DNA of 5,039 bases from Ardenticatenales bacterium (GTDB taxonomy: Bacteria > Chloroflexota > Anaerolineae > Ardenticatenales > Ardenticatenaceae): positions 1-5,039 of the forward strand of contig JACCSL010000107.1 in the NCBI GenBank assembly GCA_013812995.1, read 5' to 3'. A model generated the notes under the pieces. The model had not been told where the DNA came from. It did not search any database and saw only the letters and a program-made list of their open reading frames with translations. Position numbers and translations under genes: made by a program. Shown one piece after another: positions 1-5,039 of the stretch; within the stretch, counting starts at the first letter, position 1, and each line of letters opens with the position of its first letter.

Positions 1-908
1 GCGGTGCCCACGGTGGGTACCGCGCAGGCCGCTGCCTCCAGCACGGCCACCGGCCCTGCCTCGTGGCGCGAGGTGAGTACAAAGAGGTGTGATCGCTGGT
101 AAAAGGCGCGGATCTCGTCATTGGGCAGAAATCCATGAAAGGTGATGTGATGATCTAGCCCTAGCGCGACCGCCTGTGCCTGAATCTGCCCGTTCAGCGT
201 ATCCTCGCCGATAATATCAAGGTGAACCGCTGGCTCCGCGTCGATCACGCGGCGCAGGGCGCGTAGCAGCGTGGCCTGATCCTTGACCGGGTTCAGGCTG
301 GCAACGTGCAGCAGCCGCCAGGGCGGGCCAGGGCGGGCCAGGGGCGGCGCGAAGCACCTCTTGTCAACCCCCAGCGGCACCTCCAGCACCGGGAAGCCCC
401 GCGCCTCGGCCTGGCGGCACATGGCGGGGGTCGCGGCGGTCATGCGCACCGCTAGCTGCCCCACCTGCGCGACTTGCAACCGGGCGCGCGCGTGCAACTG
501 GGAGCCATAACCAATCTCCGGCAGCGCGACGAGTTCTCCCCCGCCCAGGCTGACGAGCACAGGAACGTCAAGCCAGCGCCCTGCCATCACCGTCAGCCAT
601 CCGGTCGTATCGCCCCAGAAGGCGTGCAGCACATCAAAGGGGCCCGCCGCGCGGAGGGCGCGCACGAGCAAGCGCCCGCGCCGCCACAAAGCCAGGCCAG
701 GCAGCGCCCCACGCGGCACACTGCCGAGGTTATACACCGTTGCCCCCAGCAGAGAATAGACGCAGGGCTCCTCGTACTGGTGCAGCGCAAACACCGAAAG
801 CTCATGGCGGCGTGCCAACCGCTCAATCAGCCAGAGGAGCACGGGGATTACCCGCTCGCGCCCGCTTCGGTCTACGCCCCCCGGTACCACCAGCGCAATC
901 CGCGCCAT
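1..908 (-). CDS. GT4-type glycosyltransferase, C-terminally cut by window edge
   Basis: This is a probable retaining glycosyltransferase of family GT4 (GT-B fold), which would move a sugar from a nucleotide-sugar donor to a glycan or lipid acceptor at the cytoplasmic side of the membrane. The frame is open from position 908 to the left edge: 302 codons plus two bases. The N-terminus reads MARIALVVPGGVDRSGRERV, a first Rossmann strand followed by a glycine-rich loop, as in GT4 acceptor domains. A proline-rich linker lies near residues 183-198. The donor domain begins at about residue 198 (WRLLHVASLNPVKDQATLL, with K209 in the usual donor-phosphate region). The GT4 E-x7-E motif is present as E283 and E291 in HEAGPVAVLE. 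Only about 60-100 residues should be missing. Start choice: GGAG lies 8 bases before the ATG at 908 but only 2 bases before an in-frame ATG at 914, so 908 is preferred. No signal peptide or clear membrane helix is seen. G+C is far higher than in mod and res. Donor and acceptor cannot be named. Confidence 0.9.
   Translation of the reverse strand, partial: MARIALVVPGGVDRSGRERVIPVLLWLIERLARRHELSVFALHQYEEPCVYSLLGATVYNLGSVPRGALPGLALWRRGRLLVRALRAAGPFDVLHAFWGDTTGWLTVMAGRWLDVPVLVSLGGGELVALPEIGYGSQLHARARLQVAQVGQLAVRMTAATPAMCRQAEARGFPVLEVPLGVDKRCFAPPLARPGPPWRLLHVASLNPVKDQATLLRALRRVIDAEPAVHLDIIGEDTLNGQIQAQAVALGLDHHITFHGFLPNDEIRAFYQRSHLFVLTSRHEAGPVAVLEAAACAVPTVGT
318..344. repeat. 10-bp tandem repeat (about 2.7 copies) inside the glycosyltransferase gene
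   Basis: The unit CCAGGGCGGG occurs at 318-327 and 328-337, followed by a partial copy CCAGGGG at 338-344. On the coding strand it encodes part of the linker between the two Rossmann domains (about residues 189-197, ARPGPPW). The unit length is not a multiple of three, so gain or loss of one copy would shift the reading frame. The frame is open as given, and the conserved donor domain follows in the same frame. Confidence 0.85.
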
Positions 909-982
909 CGCCATTGCTCCACACAATTTGTAAGAAGGTGGAATTTCCTGTTAGGCAATTCGCGACCCAGTTGGAGATAAGA

Positions 983-988
983 TACAAT
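983..988 (+). promoter_or_regulatory. Candidate -10 box for the mod-res operon
   Basis: TACAAT matches the sigma-70 -10 consensus at five of six positions and lies 40 bases before the mod start codon, which would leave a leader of roughly 30 bases. The bases where a -35 box should be (about 959-965, TTCGCGA) match poorly. An overlapping alternative, TAAGAT at 978-983, is equally unsupported by a -35. The assignment rests on one hexamer and position only. Confidence 0.25.
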
Positions 989-1008
989 TTCGTCGCATGA
1001 AGGAATGG

Positions 1009-1020
1009 TTTCTTAAGAAA
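1009..1020. promoter_or_regulatory. 12-bp perfect palindrome over the mod ribosome-binding region
   Basis: TTTCTTAAGAAA is a perfect 12-base palindrome ending 8 bases before the mod ATG. Its right half (AAGAAA, with the following G) is also the only purine-rich stretch at Shine-Dalgarno distance from that start. It could be an operator for a dimeric regulator. As a zero-loop palindrome it would not form a stable RNA hairpin. AT-rich 12-mers of this kind also arise by chance, so the regulatory role is an inference from position. Confidence 0.35.
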
Positions 1021-1028
1021 GTGATACT

Positions 1029-2876
1029 ATGCCAGAACAAGATGAAGTAAAACTGTCATTGACCTCGTACGACACTACCGCACAACGGCGGGAACTTCTA
1101 CTTGAATTGTTTCCCGATGCCTTTGCTGAAGGGGTACTTGATGTTGAGAGGCTCAAAGAACTCATCGGGCAGGCAGAAAAGGTGGGAGCGGAACGCTACG
1201 GTCTGTCGTGGGCTGGAAAAGCCGAAACATTACGGGCGGTGCAATCGCTCTCGACGGGCACGTTACGGCCCATGCCCGAACAGTCGCTTGAGTTCGACAC
1301 GACGGGCAACCTCATCATCGAAGGCGACAATCTCGAAGTCCTTAAACTGCTGCAAAAAAGCTATCACCAACGGGTCAAGATGATCTACATTGACCCCCCT
1401 TACAACACTGGCAATGAGTTTATCTATCCTGACAACTTCCGCGAAGGCTTACAAACCTATCTGGAATACTCCGGGCAGGTCAAAAACGGTGTAAGGCAAA
1501 GCACCAATACCGAGACCAATGGCCGCTACCATTCCAGATGGCTCTCTATGATGTTTCCGCGCCTCTTTCTCGCTCGCAACCTGCTCCGTGACGACGGCTT
1601 TATTGCGGTGAGCATCAGCGATCACGAAGTAAGCAATTTGAGGCTTTTGCTTGATCAGGTATTTGGTGAAGAAAACTTTGTTGCCCAACTTATTTGGAAA
1701 AGTAGGCAGTTTCCGGATTCGCGCGCTGTGACGGGTGTTTCAACCGATCACGAATACATTTTGATTTATTCAAGGAGTAGCAATTCGGTTTTCAGAGGAA
1801 TAGAGCGCGACGAAACGAAATTTAGTAATCCAGACAACGATGAACGTGGCCCGTGGATGAGCCGAAGCCTACTTGGACTCGCAACGGCAGAGCAGAGACC
1901 CAATTTGCATTACAGTATTATCGACCCGACGACTGGGACCGTTTACGAGCCTTCTGCCAATACGGGATGGAGATATTCTCAGGAGCGTATGCAGCAACTT
2001 CAAGACACAGGTTGTATTCTGTTCCCAAAAGTCCCCGGTGGTCGGCCACGCGAAAAAAAGTTTCGTGCGGATCTTCTCAATGAGTTCGTTGCATTTCCGA
2101 GCATCATCAACGATGTATTCACGGCGCATGGAACCGCCGAACTCAGAGAAATGTTCGGTGCTACCATATTTGATTTTCCAAAGCCGTCCGGCCTTATTCA
2201 AAAATTACTTAGCCAAATTGCAAACGAACCCCAGGACATTGTTCTGGACTTCTTCGCTGGGTCAGGCACAACGGCACAGGCGGTGATGGAACTTAACAAG
2301 GAAGATGGCGGAGATCGCAAGTTCATCCTGGTGCAATTGCCGGAGCCGACAAGCAACAGCGAGTATCCAACGGTTGCCGAGATCACCCGCGAGCGTGTGC
2401 GGCGCGCAACGAAGCAACTCAACAACATTGACGCAAGTATGCTGCCCCTCGCCGATGCCCCGCAAGATCGCGGCTTCAAAGCCTTCGCTCTGGCTGAGAG
2501 CAATTTCAAAGTATGGAACGGCGATATAACAGACGGGGATGAGCTCGCTACGCAGTTGCAACTTTACGCGGACCATCGCTTGCCCGACCGCTCCCAGCAG
2601 GACGTGCTGTACGAGTTGCTGCTGAAGTCCGGGCGCTCGCTGACGGCTCCTCTTATCGAGCGGACCATTGCCGGTCAATCGGTTTATGATGTGGACAACG
2701 GTCAGTTGCTCATCTGTCTGGACAATCCGATTGCTGAAGCAACCCTGCGCGGTATGATTGACGCAAAGCCGGGGCGCGTTCTCTGTTTAGATGAGTCGTT
2801 TGAGGGCAACGACCAACTCAAAACCAACATCGTGCTTCAAATGCGCGATGCCGAGATTGAGTTCCGCACTGTCTAA
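1029..2876 (+). CDS. mod: Type III R-M methyltransferase/specificity subunit Mod
   Basis: Mod is the adenine-N6 DNA methyltransferase and the target-recognition subunit of a type III R-M system. It methylates one strand of a short asymmetric site using S-adenosylmethionine, and forms the Mod2Res complex. The protein is 615 residues, close to the roughly 645 of EcoP1I and EcoP15I Mod. The N-terminal block GNLIIEGDNLEVLKLLQKSY (residues 93-112) leads into the catalytic motif IV DPPY at 122-125 (YIDPPYNTGNEF). The AdoMet-binding motif I, DFFAGSGTT, is at 407-415. Motif IV before motif I is the beta-class order expected of type III enzymes. The region between them, about 215-380, should be the target-recognition domain and is the least family-like part. 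The C-terminal 120 or so residues resemble the usual Mod tail. Start choice: an in-frame TAA at 1014-1016 excludes a longer form, and the Shine-Dalgarno is weak (AAGAAAG, 7-base gap). res follows 16 bases after the stop. The recognition site cannot be read from sequence. Confidence 0.97.
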   Translation: MPEQDEVKLSLTSYDTTAQRRELLLELFPDAFAEGVLDVERLKELIGQAEKVGAERYGLSWAGKAETLRAVQSLSTGTLRPMPEQSLEFDTTGNLIIEGDNLEVLKLLQKSYHQRVKMIYIDPPYNTGNEFIYPDNFREGLQTYLEYSGQVKNGVRQSTNTETNGRYHSRWLSMMFPRLFLARNLLRDDGFIAVSISDHEVSNLRLLLDQVFGEENFVAQLIWKSRQFPDSRAVTGVSTDHEYILIYSRSSNSVFRGIERDETKFSNPDNDERGPWMSRSLLGLATAEQRPNLHYSIIDPTTGTVYEPSANTGWRYSQERMQQLQDTGCILFPKVPGGRPREKKFRADLLNEFVAFPSIINDVFTAHGTAELREMFGATIFDFPKPSGLIQKLLSQIANEPQDIVLDFFAGSGTTAQAVMELNKEDGGDRKFILVQLPEPTSNSEYPTVAEITRERVRRATKQLNNIDASMLPLADAPQDRGFKAFALAESNFKVWNGDITDGDELATQLQLYADHRLPDRSQQDVLYELLLKSGRSLTAPLIERTIAGQSVYDVDNGQLLICLDNPIAEATLRGMIDAKPGRVLCLDESFEGNDQLKTNIVLQMRDAEIEFRTV

Positions 2877-2892
2877 CTCCTTGCGAGCTATT

Positions 2893-5039
2893 ATGAAAAT
2901 CAAATTCGATAAAAATCAGGACTACCAACTCGACGCGATCAATGCCGTTGTGGACGTATTTGAGGGCCAGCCATTGGCGCAGGGCGAACAGGAACTCGCG
3001 TTTGAGACAGCTTCCGGTGAACTATTTACCGACCTGGGTATCGGCAACCGACTTCTGCTTTCCGATGCCGCCCTTTTCACCAATGTACAAGCGATACAGC
3101 AGCGCAATAGCGTGGACGTTGTGGCTGAGTTACAAGGTCGCAATTTCTCAGTTGAAATGGAGACGGGAACCGGCAAGACTTATGTTTATCTGCGGACAAT
3201 CTATGAGCTGAACGCGCATTATGGTTGGAAGAAGTTCATTATCGTCGTGCCCTCTGTTGCCATCCGCGAAGGTGTCATGCAGACCATCAAACTCACACGC
3301 GAGCATTTCGTTTCTCTTTACAACAACACTCCCCTGGATGCCTGGGTTTATGAGTCTTTGCAGGTATCACGACTGCGGGGCTTTGCAACAAGCAATCAAT
3401 TACAGCTTTTAGTGATCAACATACAAGCCTTTGATAAAAAAGACATCGCCGTCATTCATCGTGATAACGACCGGCTGTCGGGCCGTCGCCCGATTGAGTT
3501 CATTCAGGCAACAAGTCCGATCGTTATTATCGATGAGCCTCAGAATATGGAATCAAAGGTGGCGAAAGAAGCCCTGGAAAGTCTTCATCCCGCTTGCACG
3601 CTGCGCTATTCCGCAACCCATCGCTCCTCCTACAATTTGCTGTACCGACTGGATCCAGTCAAAGCCTATGAGTTACGGTTGGTCAAGCGCATCGAGGTGG
3701 ACTCTGTGCTCGCCATAGCGGGTTTCAACGAACCCTATATTGCGGTCAAAAATATCACAGCCACCAAGAGCAAGATTAGCGCGAAGTTGGAAATCGACAT
3801 GGAAGCAGCCAACGGGCCTGTGCGAAAGACGGTGACCGTGAGCGGTAACGGAGGCAACCTCTATGCGCTATCGAGGGAGCGTGAGCAATACCAGGGATAT
3901 GTCGTTTCAGGGATCGATGCGGGGAATAAATACATCGAATTTGAAAACGGGGTCGTCTTGTCTATGGGTGAATCTCAAGGCGGCTATACCGATGAGATCA
4001 TGCGGATTCAGATCGAAGAAACAGTACGGGAACACTTCGATAAGGAATTGGCTATTTCTCGTCTGCCAGAAGGCCAACGGCTCAAAGTGCTTTCACTATT
4101 TTTCATTGACCGTGTTGCGAACTACACAAGGGACGACGGTAAAATTCGGCGCTGGTTTATTGAAGCCTATGAGAAAATTGCTGCACAGAAGCGATTTGAG
4201 GGATTGAAGCCACTTCCCATCGACAAAGTGCATAATGGCTATTTTGCACAAGATAAACATGGCTTTAAGGACTCTAGCGAAGGTCACACTACCAAAGCGG
4301 ATGATGAAGCCTATCACCTTATCATGGAAGCCAAAGAGCAGCTTTTATCGCTTGATGAACCCTTACGTTTTATTTTCAGCCATTCCGCCTTACGTGAAGG
4401 CTGGGACAATCCTAATGTTTTCCAGATTTGTACACTCAACGAAACCCAGTCCGTCACGCGGAAACGCCAGGAAATTGGGCGCGGTCTGCGTCTTCCTGTG
4501 CGCGAAAACGGCGAGCGGTCATTCGATGAGAGTATCAACCGCCTGACCATCATTGCAAACGAAAGCTACCGCGACTTTGCTAAGGCGTTGCAAGATCAAA
4601 TGCAAGAGGAATGGGGGGGGATCAAGTATCCTGTTGCTAACAAACGCGACCGGGAGAAGGCCACGCTCAAACAGGGCTGGATGCTGGATGAGGACTTCAA
4701 GGCATTATGGGAACGTATCAAGCACCAAACACGCTACCAGGTTCACTACGATACAGAAAAGCTCATCACGAAAGCCGTTGAAAACTTGAATCAGTTACCA
4801 CCCCTGACTAAGCCAGATTTTCAAGTACTCAAAGGCGAGTTGATAACCACAGAAACGGGTGTTGTGACCGAACTACGCGCCACGCACCGACGTGATGGGA
4901 ATCGTCCTGTGCATACCATTCCCGATTTATTGGCTCACTTACAGCGTGAAACAGAACTCACGCGCTCCACGCTGGCCCAGATTCTCATTCGCTCCGGTCG
5001 TCTGGCCCAGGCTGCCCTCAACCCACAGCAGCTCATCGA
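2893..5039 (+). CDS. res: Type III R-M restriction subunit Res, C-terminally cut by window edge
   Basis: Res is the ATP-dependent DNA translocase/helicase and endonuclease subunit that acts with Mod. Family members cleave about 25-27 bases from the site after ATP-driven communication between two unmodified sites. The frame is open to the right edge, 715 codons plus two bases of a usual length near 970. The start MKIKFDKNQDYQLDAINAVV is typical of the family. Helicase motifs in order: I METGTGKT (K95), Ia IVVPSVAIREG (117-127), II DEPQ (214-217), III YSATHR (239-244), a probable IV LSLFFIDRVANY (400-411), V ALREGWDNPNV (499-509), and VI RKRQEIGRGLRLPV (523-536). All are intact, so the motor looks functional. 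The PD-(D/E)XK nuclease domain normally sits near the C-terminus and lies beyond the window, so cleavage competence cannot be judged. The gene follows mod by 16 bases with no terminator between, so it is co-transcribed. The Shine-Dalgarno is poor (GCGAG, 5-base gap), suggesting weak or coupled initiation. A G8 tract at 4613-4620 is notable. Confidence 0.97.
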   Translation, partial: MKIKFDKNQDYQLDAINAVVDVFEGQPLAQGEQELAFETASGELFTDLGIGNRLLLSDAALFTNVQAIQQRNSVDVVAELQGRNFSVEMETGTGKTYVYLRTIYELNAHYGWKKFIIVVPSVAIREGVMQTIKLTREHFVSLYNNTPLDAWVYESLQVSRLRGFATSNQLQLLVINIQAFDKKDIAVIHRDNDRLSGRRPIEFIQATSPIVIIDEPQNMESKVAKEALESLHPACTLRYSATHRSSYNLLYRLDPVKAYELRLVKRIEVDSVLAIAGFNEPYIAVKNITATKSKISAKLEIDMEAANGPVRKTVTVSGNGGNLYALSREREQYQGYVVSGIDAGNKYIEFENGVVLSMGESQGGYTDEIMRIQIEETVREHFDKELAISRLPEGQRLKVLSLFFIDRVANYTRDDGKIRRWFIEAYEKIAAQKRFEGLKPLPIDKVHNGYFAQDKHGFKDSSEGHTTKADDEAYHLIMEAKEQLLSLDEPLRFIFSHSALREGWDNPNVFQICTLNETQSVTRKRQEIGRGLRLPVRENGERSFDESINRLTIIANESYRDFAKALQDQMQEEWGGIKYPVANKRDREKATLKQGWMLDEDFKALWERIKHQTRYQVHYDTEKLITKAVENLNQLPPLTKPDFQVLKGELITTETGVVTELRATHRRDGNRPVHTIPDLLAHLQRETELTRSTLAQILIRSGRLAQAALNPQQLI
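4613..4620 (+). repeat. G8 homopolymer inside res
   Basis: Eight consecutive G bases encode the end of W574 plus G575 and G576 of Res, just after the helicase core. It is the longest homopolymer I noticed in the window. The current length keeps the frame: conserved-looking Res sequence (KALWERIKHQTRYQVHYDTE) continues downstream. Loss of one G would lead to a stop at 4787-4789, and gain of one G to a stop at 4638-4640. Confidence 0.8.

Larger units (their letters stand above)
909..1028. promoter_or_regulatory. Divergent intergenic region between the glycosyltransferase and mod
   Basis: This 120-base, AT-richer gap separates two genes read outward from it, so it should hold both promoters. 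Three perfect palindromes are visible: ACAATTTGT at 923-931, GGAATTTCC at 940-948 and TTTCTTAAGAAA at 1009-1020. No strong sigma-70 promoter with good -35 and -10 boxes and 16-18 base spacing could be found on either strand. For the - strand, TTGCCT followed by TACAAA is suggestive, but the spacing is too long (about 20). No terminator hairpin, tRNA or convincing small gene was seen. Confidence 0.6.

Noticed and set aside
474..980. A 168-codon open frame on the + strand
   Set aside because: It is antisense to the well-supported glycosyltransferase on the - strand, has no recognisable motif, and arises from the high G+C of that gene.
1005..1016. Three-codon mini frame (ATG to TAA) before mod, with AAGGA touching its ATG
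   Set aside because: The AAGGA has no spacing to the ATG and could not work as its ribosome-binding site; most likely chance.
997..1050. A 17-codon frame (MKEWFLKKVILCQNKMK) overlapping the mod start, possible leader peptide
   Set aside because: No Shine-Dalgarno precedes its ATG, it lacks attenuation-like codon runs or hairpins, and a short frame like this is expected by chance.
2053..2059. A7 run in mod as a slippage site
   Set aside because: Seven A in Glu-Lys-Lys codons is common in sequence of this composition and is too short to argue for phase variation.
4553..4789. 78-codon + strand frame within res
   Set aside because: It is an out-of-frame shadow of res; it matters only because it shows where a one-base deletion in the G8 tract would terminate.
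1029..5039. A novel defence system distinct from type III R-M
   Set aside because: Motif order in Mod, the helicase motif set in Res, gene order and sizes all match ordinary type III R-M; no extra gene lies between or overlaps them.

Overview
The window holds a type III restriction-modification (R-M) operon, mod followed by res, on the + strand. It lies next to a divergently transcribed, GC-rich glycosyltransferase gene on the - strand. Both outer genes run off the window: the glycosyltransferase lacks its C-terminus at the left edge, and res lacks its C-terminus, including the expected nuclease domain, at the right edge. Only mod is complete.

Layout: 1-908 (-) is a GT4-type glycosyltransferase. 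909-1028 is a short AT-richer divergent intergenic region with three small perfect palindromes and only weak promoter-like matches. 1029-2876 (+) is mod, an adenine-N6 DNA methyltransferase with DPPY and FAGSGTT motifs. After a 16-base gap, 2893-5039 (+) is res, a superfamily 2 helicase/translocase subunit with Walker A, DExx, SAT and motif V/VI signatures. I read all three frames through by hand and found no internal stop or frameshift.

How the genes work together: Mod recognises a short asymmetric DNA site and methylates adenine on one strand. Res joins Mod and uses ATP hydrolysis to communicate along DNA; in this family it cuts DNA when unmodified sites face each other. The pair is a standard defence system against foreign DNA. 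The glycosyltransferase is probably a host or neighbouring-island gene for surface polysaccharide or glycan synthesis and has no evident functional link to the R-M pair.

Organism: this is bacterial, but there is no taxonomic marker. In hand-counted lines the glycosyltransferase is about two-thirds G+C, while mod and res are near 50%. That contrast fits a GC-rich host that acquired the R-M operon by transfer, with one junction in or near 909-1028. A Chloroflexota-like host is possible from the look of the glycosyltransferase, but this is a guess. I see no undescribed system here. The points most worth a second look are a G8 tract inside res that could make restriction switchable, a 12-bp palindrome over the probable mod ribosome-binding region, and a compositional dip over the Mod target-recognition domain.
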